Of a stretch of DNA of 64,000 nucleotides, positions 38,819 to 49,862 are shown one piece after another. Under the pieces are notes generated by a model. The model was not told the origin of the DNA, ran no database searches, and saw only the letters and a list, made by a program, of their open reading frames with translations. The stretch's first letter is position 1; every line of letters starts with the position of its first letter. A program made the position numbers and the translations under genes. Source of the DNA: Porphyra umbilicalis (taxonomy: Eukaryota > Rhodophyta > Bangiophyceae > Bangiales > Bangiaceae); NCBI GenBank assembly GCA_002049455.2, contig KV918763.1:434001-498000 (forward strand), given 5' to 3'.

Positions 38819-40648
38819 CAAAGCGACCAGGGTGACTTTCCAGGCCGCGTCCTAGAGGACGGGAGCCACGGCGGGGAGCATCTCGTGAAGCCCTCGCGCA
38901 ACACTTTGCGGCAGGGGCTCCCGGCTCAGTCCCCCGCGCACATGGCGCAGGGGGAAAGGCTCCACCGTGACGAACGAAGGACGATCGCGACGCCGACTTG
39001 GCGCCGCACCAACCCACGGGGACTCACGGGCTGAGTAGGCACGAGAAGAACCCCCACCGGACTGCCCCGGGTTCGGGGCATCCAGGTCGTGATAGCCGCC
39101 GCGGGTACGGCCCGGCGCACCTCGGCCGCCTAGAAGGGCACCTGAAGTTCGGGCGCCCTTCGCGCCTCGACCACCATCGAAGGCGGGGGTTGTCTTGTCC
39201 ACCGCGTGCCACCCACTTAGGGGAGGCGACGTTGTTGGCGCACACCCGTCGGCGTAGGGGTAGTCGCCCCGCCCAAGGCCCTCGCAGAGGTGGAGTTCGC
39301 CGTTCTCGATCCCCTTAGTACAATGGACGAGGCCCCGAGTATCGGGCTCCTTCCCCGGCACCATCCGCTTACGACGGAGGTGAATGACCGCCGCCCCCCA
39401 ATCAACTTGATCGTGGAGGGTGAGCATGGACGCCAGCAGAGTGGCTGCGTCCCCGTCACGCCCAGCCGCGAGTTCGGCAGGGCCCAACGACCGAATGGCC
39501 GCCACCAGGCTGTCCGACAGGTGCCAGAGTCGGCCCCTGTTGCGTACGTCGGCGTACCACGTTGACGCCACCCCGATCACCCAGTTGGTAGCGAGGGTGG
39601 CAAACGCACGGTGAAAGTGATCACCGGGTTGGAGTGCCGTGGCGAAGTACGCCACGTACCGCGGCATACACATCGGGAAGCCAAACGGCACCTCCACCTC
39701 CGACCACCACGGTGGCAGAGCCGAATAGTAGCGCGGGCGCATGTCCCGATGCACCTGCGTGAACTCCACCTGCACCGCCGACAAGAGGTAGGCGTGCTCA
39801 TCGCGCGCCAGCCACTCTTGGCGCGCCGCCGCGTGGTTGACGTGTGGGTCCGCCTCCGCCAAGTAGGGCGGGGATAGCAACGCCCATGCCCAAGAGACGG
39901 CCGCACTCTGGCCGTCGAACTCCTTGTCCTCCGGGGCGGCCGCCAACAAGCAGTGGGCGGTCATGACGCCCTTCTCATCCTCCGCCTCAAGTAGAGCCGG
40001 GAGGCAGGCCTTGAACCCCAGGGGGAACTCCACTTGAGTTGGGAACTGGGCGCACCAGCGCTTCCAAGCGTCCAAATGACATACGTCCGGGATCGCCAAG
40101 TAGACGTCCCGGAGGTGACCCACCTTCATCCCGGTTGGGTGCGGGGGTGGTGTTCTCCAGCCTCGCGACGCGGGAGGAGTAGTCTCCGCGCCGGCTGCCT
40201 CGACTTGAGCCGCCACGAGCGCCGCCCGCACGGCACGGGCGCCCGCCCCGGGACGTGCCGGAAGAAGTATCCCCGACGCCGCCGGGCCTTGTCCGTGACC
40301 CCGGCCGACGGCCGAGTGAGCCACCGACCCGGCCGGGGATGGCCCACTTGGTTGCCCGGACGCCGGCGAGGAGTGCGCCGCGGGGGGGGGGTCCGGCGAC
40401 GCGTCCATCGCCGGCTCCACCTCCTCCTCCTCCAAGAGGGGCCCCCCCGGTGGGGAGCCCTGGACTTTGGTCGACGCCGAGGACGCCATCGCCGTAGCCT
40501 GGGGGGATGGCGGAGTCACCCGTCCCGCGGGGAGAAACAGCCCCACAACCCGCACTCCGGAGAACCCACTCAAAGGGGGACAGGCAAAACGAAAAGGGGG
40601 TAGGGGGAGTGACCCACCCGAAGGAAGTGGAAGGACCGACGCCCCCAC
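38819..40648 (-). pseudogene. Unknown gag-like protein, main part, split by copia C
   Basis: About 598 codons open on the minus strand, then a TAG at 38852-38854, then the same frame (DAAWKVTLVALAD) runs to the copia C boundary and continues at 30668. N-terminus is low complexity with an acidic Glu run (LLEEEEVEPAMD); the middle is well-formed protein with many Trp/Tyr (HLDAWKRWCAQFPTQVEFPL, DVRNRGRLWHLSDSLVAAI); the C-terminal third is Gly/Arg-rich (GGRGAPGRTRGGYHD). No zinc knuckle or catalytic motif. The layout (helical core, basic Gly-rich tail) suggests a retroelement gag or other transposon ORF1; I do not recognise it. Confidence 0.5.
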
Positions 40649-41370
40649 TCAGGGCTGGGGGGGGAGAGAGGTCGATGGCGGGGGAGTGATCCGGCCGCCG
40701 GCGAAGCGCACGACGGATGCGAGGCTACTGCACACCCGGCTCGACGCGAGTACCCGTCGAGCCCACGCGACCCATATACGGGCGCGTCCAACACAGCACT
40801 TCCGAATCAGGGGCTGCCGATGGGCACTGGGAGGGCGCTGGGCTCGCCCTGTTCACACCAGCGGGGGTGAGTGGCCCCACGCTGGCAGGACAGCACGCGC
40901 CGCCCCTCTCAGACACGAGGGAATGAGGGTACGCGTGGCGGTGCACCAGGGGCAGACTGCGCCTCGGGCACGCGACGCCACACCGAACGGCTGGCGACGC
41001 AACAACACGCGGCGACTCCCCGCGTGTCCTCATGACGTAGGGGCGGGCGAACACCCCGGCGTTGCAACTGATTGCATCCACACTCGGGCCCTTGCACTCG
41101 GGCAAGCCCGAGCCAGAAAACTCCTCCGACCGCGGCCAACCGAGTGGGCGGACCGGATTGCTGTCCCGTGCCACGACACAGCCCCGGGCGAGTGACCCCG
41201 GGGCCCCCCCTGTTGGACGAATCTCCCAACATCCGTCGGCCGGGACGGCTGACCCTTGAGAGGGGGGAATTGTGGTAGTATGCCATCTACCGCGGTCACA
41301 TGTTGCGATCCGTCTCAATTAGAGGCCCAGATCGCAGAAGACCCCACGGGCCCAGGGTCACTTACAGGGC
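40649..41370. other. No supported gene; possible LTR junction
   Basis: GAGAGGGGGGAATTGTGGTAGTA at 41256-41280 looks like a purine tract followed by TG, reminiscent of the TGTAGTAC ends of gypsy D, but no partner or primer site was found. Confidence 0.3.
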
Positions 41371-41378
41371 CATGTCAT

Positions 41379-41508
41379 TGGGATGGTTAGGAAGACGGTC
41401 ATTAACTAAGTGACCCAAGTAACGGCTAAACGAGCGACTTGCTTGCGTAACGAAGTTCGAAAATATACACCCGAATTGGGTAACCGTTACATCTTCCTAA
41501 TCGTCCTG
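41379..41508. mobile_element. Possible MITE with imperfect inverted ends
   Basis: GGATGGTTAGGAAGACG on the left matches GGACGATTAGGAAGATG on the right opposite strand. Inner bases are AT-richer than the surroundings. No clear target duplication, so class is open. Confidence 0.4.
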
Positions 41509-41689
41509 GGTTTTCATCCTGCGCTAATGTTTTGAAATTCACGCCTTGCTTACTGGGCTTCGTTTGCGCGGGAGCGATGCGTGATTTACTACCTTCCACT
41601 CGGAGTGGGAGCGGGTGGCCCTGGTGGGTCGGGGTGCATGTCTATGTTGGGACCCCTTTTTGCGTGTTCTGGGCGAGGTCCCCGAGGGT

Positions 41690-41697
41690 ATATAAGG
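41690..41697 (+). promoter_or_regulatory. TATA box candidate (GTATATAAGG)
   Basis: TATATAAG on the plus strand followed by GGGGGAGG. No gene with recognisable product follows before 42500; it may belong to a solo LTR. Confidence 0.35.
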
Positions 41698-42173
41698 GGG
41701 GAGGTCTCCGGTGCTGGCCGCGACCCCCTTCGCCCACCAAGTAAACATTCGGCTCCAACAGTGCTGTGTCGTGCTCGTCGGGGTGTACCTGGCCACGCCA
41801 GTTGTGTGTTGGCGGTTCTGGTGTTTTCTTCTGGGGTCCTGGCTCTGGATTACCGGGCGTCACGGCACGGTCGCCCCCTGGGCTGGGGGTGGGTGTGCTG
41901 TGACGCCACAAGAAAAACGACTGGTCGGAGGGCTGCTGCGAGTGCCAATCAGCGGAGCGCTGCCCATATCCAAAGGGTTTGACTCGATGCACGCCTCAAC
42001 CAACATTTCTCGCCACACCGTCATCCGCTTTCGAGAGGAGTGGTCCAGATCGACTCTTTCTCGTTTCTGAATGATTGTGAAAAACGACACTAATCGAAGG
42101 CCCCCACGTTGCTTTTTTAAGCGTGCCATACTCTATACTGTCGGGATTCGTTCGACCAATGAGAGAGCATAGC

Positions 42174-42412
42174 AGAATGGGGTCGGCCCTGGACCGACCC
42201 TATTTCCGGTCGGGAATTGGGTCGGACCGGCTCAGGCCCCATTTCTGAAAGCAGCATATGCGCTGTACTTACGCCATTTAGTTTGGTTGGAAAGAACCTC
42301 AAATGGGGTCGGAGACGTTGTTGTGGGAGCGCTCCGGCCCCATTTCCTTAATAATGAGACACGTTTGCGCAACGTGGCACCACGTTTCATATATATGAGA
42401 TGGGGCCGACGT
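42174..42412. repeat. Cluster of inverted GGCCCCATT/AATGGGGTCGG motifs
   Basis: AATGGGGTCGG at 42176, GGCCCCATTT at 42236, AATGGGGTCGG at 42302, GGCCCCATTT at 42346 and GATGGGGCCGA at 42401 alternate in orientation, so the stretch can fold into several hairpins. Could be a foldback element or a decayed MITE. Confidence 0.4.
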
Positions 42413-43880
42413 TGTACGGATTGCTCTGATGCGTATTCTCTGCACCAAGTCGATCTCACTCCACGGCACCGCCGGCCCCTCCCCTTTAAAGAATACGCGA
42501 AGCACAAAGTGCACCTCGGAGCATGCAACCCCAAAATGCCGAGGCAAGCCAAGTGTCAGAGAGAAGCAAAAAGCACCAGACACGCTGGCGCCCGACCGCC
42601 CGCCGCCCGACACGACTCGTGCCGTGCCCCGCGCCGCCGCCGCCGCCGCGCGGCGGTGCCGGCGGCCGCCACAGTGGCGGTGACGGCGGCAGCGACAGCG
42701 GCGGTTCCGCTGCGGGTGCAGCGCCATTCATGATGCGGGGGGGAGGGGGGGCGGGATTGAGCACCGGGCGAGTAGGGGGTGTAGAAGGCACCACCGCCAC
42801 ACACGGCGACGCGGCGCCTGAGGGCGAGTGGCCACCGGGCGTCGCGCCACTTGATGACGAGCGCGGCACCACCGCGGCACACGTTAGAGCAGACCCACCA
42901 ATGTCGCATTCCGCAAATATTGGAGCCACGTGTCTAACGTGGCTAAACGTGGCAGCGTATGCAGAAAGCATCACACACAGCAATTTGTTCTATGCGGATC
43001 CGACCACAAACGGAGGGTATCGACTTGTAAAACCGATAATATTCCACGATAAGTCCTTTCGAATAAAAATAATCAGGGTACATAGGCCTTTCGCAATCTG
43101 GGGCCCCGGTCTCCATAGAGGGCCTCGATGTGGGCATCGAGGCCATATTTCGAACGGATCCGAACCAATTTAGAGCCAATCTCGTCGCTGGCACGACGTG
43201 CTGGAGGACTCGGACGACCGCTGCGGTCACCACGTGTAGCCCCAATGATCCCGAATGATCGCATCTCGTTCTTGTCCGGAAGCGAGGGACGTCGTAGGCG
43301 GCGTGATTGTGCGGGAAACGTAGCCGCAGCACACGCGCAGGGGATTGAGGGCCTACAGGCGATCTGAAACGGCCGTAAGGACCTGCGAATGCTCGACCTC
43401 GAGAGTGAGCCACGCTGTTCAAATGTATTGAGACCACCTCGCGCGTGCCCAGGCTCAGAAAACGAGGAGTGGAAGAGTCACGGCCGAGGAGGAGTGGCAG
43501 GAGAGTCATGGCCCGAGTCGAGCGCACACGACGACCCACGTGGCTCGCTCACAGCCATGCAGCGCTTGTTCCCACGATGTGCACTGGGCTGAGTCCCCGT
43601 CCGGGCCCACGGGGCCAACGAGGGTGGGAGCTCGCATGATCGGGCCGGACCCGCACTCGCGGGCCTGATTGGAGGAGATACACTGTGAGGTGGCCCCTTC
43701 AGGCGTGGTCGGGCTGGTGTCGCCGGGCTGCGCCCGCGTAAACGGGCCTGATTTGTGGGGGGGGGTGGGGGCCGCGCCACTGCCCTCCCCATTTCGTCAC
43801 CCGTGGCCCAGCCGACGGTCGCGACCGCACCCTCTCCCCACCGCGCCCACCGTCGTGGCGACCGCTCCCGACCACCGTCG
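42413..43880. other. No supported gene
   Basis: Includes a (CCG)n-like stretch near 42630 and a perfect 9-bp-arm hairpin GCCTCGATG/CATCGAGGC near 43122-43143. No coding unit recognised. It may contain the left end of the Harbinger element, whose terminus I could not locate. Confidence 0.4.
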
Positions 43881-43966
43881 TCGTGCCCCCCACGCGCATT
43901 CACACCGTCGTGCTCACCGTCTTCTTCCCCCTGTGTTTTTTGTGGCCCATACCGGGCCCGCTCCCC

Positions 43967-45494
43967 ATGGATGCTGTGACGGCTGCCGATGACTCATTTT
44001 ACGACGATCTGGACGTGGCCGTGGTGCTTGGGTATGAGGCTGGCCTGCGCATCCGGAGGGTGCTGCTGACCGTGCGCGGGCGGGCGGAGAAGCTCCCGTT
44101 TGGTGGTTCTCGCCCTGGCCGACGGCCGAACCGGGACCGCAAATTTGACCTGGGCGCGTACTCTATCATGCGTGACTACTTTGGGTTCGGCGGGGAGCCG
44201 CCCGTCTACGTCGAGCGAGATTTTGAGAAGCGCAATCGCATGCCGCGAGCAATTTTCAAGCGGCTCTACACGACCGTGCGCAATGAGCCGTGGTGGCGAC
44301 GCTCGATTAACGCGTCTGGGCGGCTGCAGTCGTACCCCATCCAGAAGCTGCTGGCGGCGTTGCGGGTGTTGGGCTACGGGGAGCCGTACGACCGTCCCGA
44401 CGAGTACTGCCGCCTGTCGCCGTCTACCATCGCGGAGGCAACCCGGCGCCTCACCAACCTCATCGTCGACAAGTGGGAGGCGACGTACCTGCGCCGCCCG
44501 ACCGAAGACGAACTCAAGCACATCCTCACCCGCAACGTGGCCCGTGGCATGCCGGGCTGTATCGGTTCTATTGACTGCACCCACTGGCAGTGGCTCAAGT
44601 GTCCCAAGGCTCTGGCCGGCCAGTACCATGACCGCAAGGGTAAGCGCTCCGTGGTCGTTGAGCATCCGCGATGAGGACACGTACATCTGGCGCTTTTTTA
44701 TTGGGGCTCCTGGGAGCTACAACGACATGAATGTGCTGGCGTGTTTACACCTGATGCTTGACGTGAACGCGGGTGTGTGGCCGCCGCGGAACATCAACTA
44801 TACACTGAGCGGCCGTACCCGTCGCTTGCTTTATTACACGGCCGACCAAGGATATCCCCGGTATGCTTTGTTTGCAATGACCCACCCCAACCCGGTCACC
44901 CCCAAGCGGCGCGTGTACAACCGGCTGCAGCAAGCTGTCCGAAAAGACGCTGAGCGATTGTACGCCGTCATGCCGTCGCGCTTCAGCATCATTCTACGAC
45001 CAGCACGCTTCACGACGGTATTGCGGATGATCAACACCGAAAAGGCGGTGGCCATCTTGCACAACATGGCCATTGAGTGCACGCGGAGCGATTTTTTGGC
45101 CCAACGGCGCATCGACGCGGCTGCAGAGGTGCGACAAGCTGTTGCTGATCTCCAAGGGCAGCGCCAAGGACCGGGCAACGAGGAGTCGGAATGTGGGAGT
45201 CGTCAAGGACGTCCTGCTGCTGCTCGCGCTGCAAGTGAGCGCCAACCGGCGTTCTTTATTGACAATGGACCAAGGGGCCCAGGTGTATGGGGGCCACCGC
45301 CGCCCGCGGAGCATGAGGCCCAAGACGATATGGTGGAGACCGGCACCGAGCAAGACGTGGTACCTGGCTCCCTGAGGTACACGGACGGGGCCGAGTGCGA
45401 GGCCAAGGACCGCGACGCTCACTTCGCGTTGCTCCACGACCTCTCTGAGCACATATTTGCGGACACGGGCCGTCTACTGTTTCCCTACTGTTGA
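43967..45494 (+). pseudogene. PIF/Harbinger transposase, one frameshift
   Basis: From ATG at 43967 (MDAVTAADDSFYDDLDVAVV) to TGA at 45492-45494, with a single phase change near 44664. Helix-rich N-terminus (MPRAIFKRLYTTVRNEPWWR; QSYPIQKLLAALRVLGYGEP), then the DDE nuclease: GCIGSIDCTHWQWLKCP (first Asp), after the shift YIWRFFIGAPGSYNDMNVL (second Asp), and RKDAERLYAVMPSRFSII (Glu). This is the DDE_Tnp_4/'plant transposon protein' pattern that cuts and pastes PIF/Harbinger elements, usually with 3-bp target duplications. Tail acidic and Gln/Arg-rich. One lesion only, so decay is recent or the shift is a sequencing error. TIRs not found. Confidence 0.85.
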
Positions 45495-46573
45495 TTTTGG
45501 CCAGCATTCCGGGGGCGTGTGTAGCGCGTGGCATACAACAAACTGTTTTTTTTTCCCCGCTGGGCAGGGGTTTTTTTTCCTTGACACACATGTCTTCATG
45601 TCTTGCCGTCGAGGGGATGACGCCGAGCGTGGGTGACCAGTCAATAATGGACAGGGTGACCGTGGCCACTGCGTTCGTCGGGGCCGCAGTGCGAGCGTCA
45701 GCCCAGTATGTTGCCCGCAACGCCAGCGTCAGCCCAGTGCGCTGGCCGCAAGGCGAGTGTGAGCATAGTGCGTTGGCCGCACCACGAATGAAAAATAATG
45801 ATACAAGTCTCCCCAGACACTTGTCAAGACAGCTGGATGAGGCATTCGGACGGCCTTTGTGTGCTTTCGGCTTCGGGTTCCGGCCTTGTCCATTCCTCTG
45901 GGTGGTCCATGTGCCACCGGCCATTGTATGGTGGCCGACATTCTGACGTTGCCTGGCGTGGCCTTCATCATTTCTTAAGCCTCAGCTTAGCGCACTAGCC
46001 AGCCCCAACCCCTACGTCGCCCTACACCACATGTGGCCCATTCGTGGCCGCCTTCACCGCACCCCTTCGCCTCCCTCTTCCTCCCTCTGCCCGCCTCGCC
46101 TTTGCCTATTTCTGCCTCCTTTGGCCTGGACCTTCGACACGACCCATATTTCTCAAAGAGTACTTCTGTCGTCTTTGTCGTGTAGATAGCGGCCTATAGA
46201 GATAGGCCATTTGCTGTACAGCGCTTGACGCAAAGGAAAGGCATCATCACGCAAAGAACATGCAAAATGCAAAGTGGTGGAGCAGGATAATGGTGAACGA
46301 GACACGAAAGAAAAGAAAAAGCAAGTAGAAAAAGCACAAGACACAAGTGATGCAGCGGATACTGCTGCCCGACACGAGGTATCACGCTCAGTGTGTTGAT
46401 GCGGCCGCGACACGCGGCCGTCCTCTTGCGCGGCGCCGATCTGAGGGCCTTACCTTGTTCGTACGTGGAGTAGTCAATCCACCTGGCCTGATCCAAGGCC
46501 GGTGTTGAACGATGCCGCGGTCCCGGACGCGGTAGACGTCTTGGCGCGACCGCGTCGGCCTCGGCCGGCCACC
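45495..46573. other. Spacer between the convergent Harbinger genes
   Basis: Convergent 3' flanks. Contains T-rich tracts (45546-45556, 45573-45580) after the transposase stop and a near-palindrome GCGGCCGCGACACGCGGCCG near 46401. No gene. Confidence 0.45.
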
Positions 46574-48544
46574 TCAGCATCCAAGTCCTTGTCCATCAGG
46601 GGAACCGTCATTGCCCACGCCGCCGCTGATCCCTTCGTCGGCGCTGCCTCTCGTCAGGGCGCCTGCCACCAGCGCGGCGGCCGCGTCAGCGGCCGCCTCG
46701 ACAGAAGTGGTCGGCTCGACCTGGGAGCCAACAGGAGTCGGCGGTGGCACTTGGTGGTGGTCGTCCCCCATGTCGTAGATCTCATCATCACTCTCGTTGT
46801 CGTAGGGAGAAGAACGCACCTGCTGAGAACGACGCGGCCGGCAGGACGTCGGTGGAGGAGGGGAGGCAGGCAAAGACAAAGTGGAAGTGGAAGACGAGAA
46901 AGGCACATCAGCAAAGCGCACCGTCCGCGTCCGCTTGCTCAATTGGCCTCGACCAGGGGCAGCACAGCAACCGCGTCCGCGGCCACGAACGGAAGCCCGA
47001 CCACGGCCGCCACCACCGCGTGAGTTATTAGCGTGCAAGTCCTCCTCCTCGTTGCCATTTAGATCACCTTGGAGCTCAGAACGTCCACGGCGGTGCCCGA
47101 CGCCGCGGCTTGAACCACCACGGCCACGATGTGGCGGCCCCTCAGAGGACACCTCGGCGTCCCCGCCGTCTTGTGGGCGGCGCTCGTCCTTGTCCTTGTC
47201 CTCGGCCTGCTGCAGTCGCCGGCGCATCTCCAGCGCTTTTCATCTGCGGCCGCACTCCGATTTGACTGCCGTCGGAGGTGACCAAAACGCCAAAGCAGTG
47301 CGCTGCGCCGCCGAGTCGGCGACCGACTCCAGGGCGGCCGTGCTGGCGGCCGCCTCGCTCTTGAGATGAACCTCAGCTCTTGTGGCGGCCTTGGCGGCTT
47401 TACAGCCTATAGGCCGCTCTTGGAAAACGCTCTTCTTGCCACGGGAAAAGGTGGAAGACAGCGGGGCGCTCCCGTCGCCATCGTCGTTGCCGTCGGTGGC
47501 AAGGTGAGCGTCCTCACCGTCGTCGTTGTTGCCGAGAGATAGTGGATCTAAGTCAGCAGCCTCAGCCTGTGAAGCGCCCGGCGCTGTCGGGTTGCGGTGC
47601 GCCGCCGTACCAGCCAGAGCCACGACCGTCGCCCCACCACCAAAGCGGTCAATCTCCTTGAGGATGCGCTAGTTGCTCAGTGGAGGGCACGGAAGCTTGT
47701 CAGACACAGAGGGGTTGAGCCCATCATAAGGGTTGCGGCCATTGTACTTGTCCTTGGCCGCGCCAATGAGCTGCTCCGGCGTTGGATGCCCCGTCATCTT
47801 GAGCCTTTGTACCGCCAAGTAGCACGCCTTGAAGCGATTGACGCCGGGGAAGATGCCGTACGTCAGCTCCTTCATGATGGCCGGTGTTGAGCGTGTGTGC
47901 CGCCGCTGGACTTGGTTCATGTCGTCTGAAAGACGGCGGCGGAAGCGGTCTGACACGTCCTTGTCAAAAGTCTCCAGGGTCTGGTCCACACCCACCTCCG
48001 AGTTCAACTTCGCCTCCTTGTAGACGCAGGCGAGCACGTTACGCTCGGCCTCGATCCATGAAACACCGCGCGTGCCGCGGCTGTAGCCGCCGGCATTGGC
48101 ACGGGGGTTAGCCTGCTGCTGTCGCTCCTCCAAGAGGCCGCGAGATGCGGCGGCCTCGGCACGGAGCCTTGTCAGTTCGGCACGCAGCCGCTCCTCCTCA
48201 GTCTCGAGCAACGACCCCTCCGGTCGCCGGGCAGCATGCCCGGCAAGCTCGCCGTCGCCCTCCGTCGTTGTCTGCTCGTCTCGCCCCGGTCGTGTTGAAA
48301 ATCCAGCCGCCGACCTTGGTGACGCGGGCCGTGCGGGTGGCGCCACAACCGGTGCGATCTCGTCTGTCGGCGTCGGTTCTGCAACAGTATCCAGTGTGCT
48401 GGCCGTCCGCGTCGGCCATGTGTTGGCCAGACGTTGAAGAGGAAGAAGTAGATTGCAATCGCCCTTGTTCTCGAGATTGGTTGCAGACGTCGACACGGGC
48501 AGCGCGGCCACAGTCACAGCGGCCGTCACGAAAAAGTCGGCCAA
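46574..48544 (-). pseudogene. Harbinger-associated NAM/Myb-like DNA-binding protein
   Basis: One minus-strand frame of about 650 codons with two internal stops (TAG 47669-47671, TGA 47240-47242). Order: low-complexity start without ATG, a coiled coil (LLETEEERLRAELTRLRAEA), a trihelix/Myb-like domain (SWIEAERNVLACVYKEAKLN, SEVGVDQTLETFDKDVSDRF), AIMKELTYGIFPGVNRFKAC, LIGAAKDKYNGR, then after the first stop RPIGCKAAKAA, and after the second an Arg/Gly-rich RGRGRGCCAAPGRG and acidic tail. 'vG.DQ....F...V...F' plus 'RPxGxKxAK' marks the NAM-associated family encoded as the second protein of PIF/Harbinger transposons, which binds the ends and helps the transposase. It converges on the transposase at 43967-45494. 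Confidence 0.7.
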
Positions 48545-48549
48545 GGCCG

Positions 48550-49440
48550 CTACTTGTGCCGAGGGAGAGGCAGTCGGCCCAACGCCTTAGGCTCCCACCA
48601 GACCGGCGGCTGGGGCAGATTGAGGTTGACCCAGAACGCCTCGCGCCGGCCCTCGGCGTTAGGCAGCGTGAGACGGCGCTCCCAGCGCGGTGGCTTGGCT
48701 CGTGCGGCCTCCACCTCGGCCTCGCGCTGCTGGGCCAGTCGGTGCTGGTAGCCTTCCCAGTTGACGGTCTGCTCACGGCCCTTCTCTTCAGGGGGAATCC
48801 TAATCTCCTCCGGGGACGCCCAGGGGCAGGGGCACCACGGCAGGCACGTCACGTGCTCGCTGCCGAGAGAAGCAGCGCACCGACACACAAAGCAAAAGCG
48901 GCGATGCGCACGCCGCTCCTCCGTGCGGCTATAAACCCCACGGTTCCCCTGCGGGATCCACGTCCACCCCCAGCCCGGCTGCGCGGCGGGCCGGACAGCC
49001 CACGGGCACGGGCAGGTGCTAGGGCACATTGAAGCGTTGGCACTCACCCGCTGCGACTGCGTACAAAGGGTGTAGATGCTCTGTAGCCCCCGCTGCAGCT
49101 GCGACTTGGAGATGGTGGGGGCCCGGGGCCCATACCGCGCGCGGGGAGTGTACGCCGGGGAGTCGCCTCGGCTACGACTGCGAGTCGTCTGCATCTCGGC
49201 CACCCCAGGTCCAGTGTCAGCCACCTCCGGCATCACCGCGGTAGCAGCAGGTCCCGCCGCACGACTCGGTGGTGAAGAAGCATCGTCGCCGCCAGTGTCG
49301 GAGCAGGTCGGCATAAGGGATGTGGGGTGTGGGCACGTCGCCCCTGCTGTGTCACGAGGGGCTGGCGCCGACGCCTCCGGGGCTACGCGTGGCGGCGTCG
49401 GGGGCGGCGTCATACGGAAAGGAGGGGGGGGGGTAGCCAT
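48550..49440 (-). CDS. Upstream ORF of the NAM/Myb-like protein, 296 aa
   Basis: From ATG at 49438-49440 (MATPPPPFRMTPPP) to TAG at 48550-48552. N-terminal half Pro/Ala-rich; the middle has a Cys cluster (CFVCRCAASLGSEHVTCLPW, then CPCPW) that could bind zinc; the C-terminus (NWEGYQHRLAQQREAEVEAA, RRLTLPNAEGRREAF) is charged. Its stop lies six bases before the open start of the NAM/Myb frame, which has no ATG, so the two were probably one protein joined by a lost intron boundary or frameshift, or this is a third element protein. No family recognised. Confidence 0.45.
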   Translation of the reverse strand: MATPPPPFRMTPPPTPPRVAPEASAPAPRDTAGATCPHPTSLMPTCSDTGGDDASSPPSRAAGPAATAVMPEVADTGPGVAEMQTTRSRSRGDSPAYTPRARYGPRAPTISKSQLQRGLQSIYTLCTQSQRVSANASMCPSTCPCPWAVRPAAQPGWGWTWIPQGNRGVYSRTEERRAHRRFCFVCRCAASLGSEHVTCLPWCPCPWASPEEIRIPPEEKGREQTVNWEGYQHRLAQQREAEVEAARAKPPRWERRLTLPNAEGRREAFWVNLNLPQPPVWWEPKALGRLPLPRHK

Positions 49441-49786
49441 GTGGCCGGCTCGGGTTGAGTTCGGAAAGAGCCGTAGGGAGTTGGTGGCTCCGCCGTTCCG
49501 CAAAACTACAGCCACAGCGACAGGTACGTGTCTAGGTCGCTACCGCTCGCAGTGTAGACACGATGGGAGGTGAGGCCGGTGACGGCCTGGAAGTGACCGC
49601 GGTCAAAAAAAACGGCCGTCGCTCGCAGGCGGCCGACACAGAGGTGATGGCAGCGCAGCAGCTCGGCGGAGGTACATGAAGGCGCAAGGCCGCGTCCAGG
49701 CCTTCACAAGCATCAGGGCGCTGACGTCCCGCTGAAAGAGGCAGGGCGCTGACGGCCCCCTGCAAGTGGTGGCACACGGCAGGGCG

Positions 49787-49862
49787 CTGACGGCGCCCTG
49801 CGACCGGCCGGGCGCAGACGGCGCCCTGCGACCGGCCGGGCGCAGATGGCGCCCTGCACGAG
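49787..49862. repeat. 28-bp tandem repeat, about 2.5 copies
   Basis: GGCGCCCTGCGACCGGCCGG plus GCGCAGAC repeats at 28-bp spacing. Looser copies of GCAGGGCGCTGACGGC extend to about 49718. It lies just outside the Harbinger gene pair. Confidence 0.65.

Noticed and set aside
23131..48544. Reassigned stop codons (in-frame TGA, TAG and TAA in several genes)
   Set aside because: All three stops occur inside old, otherwise damaged frames, while the two intact copia genes of 1308 codons use none internally and end in TGA.
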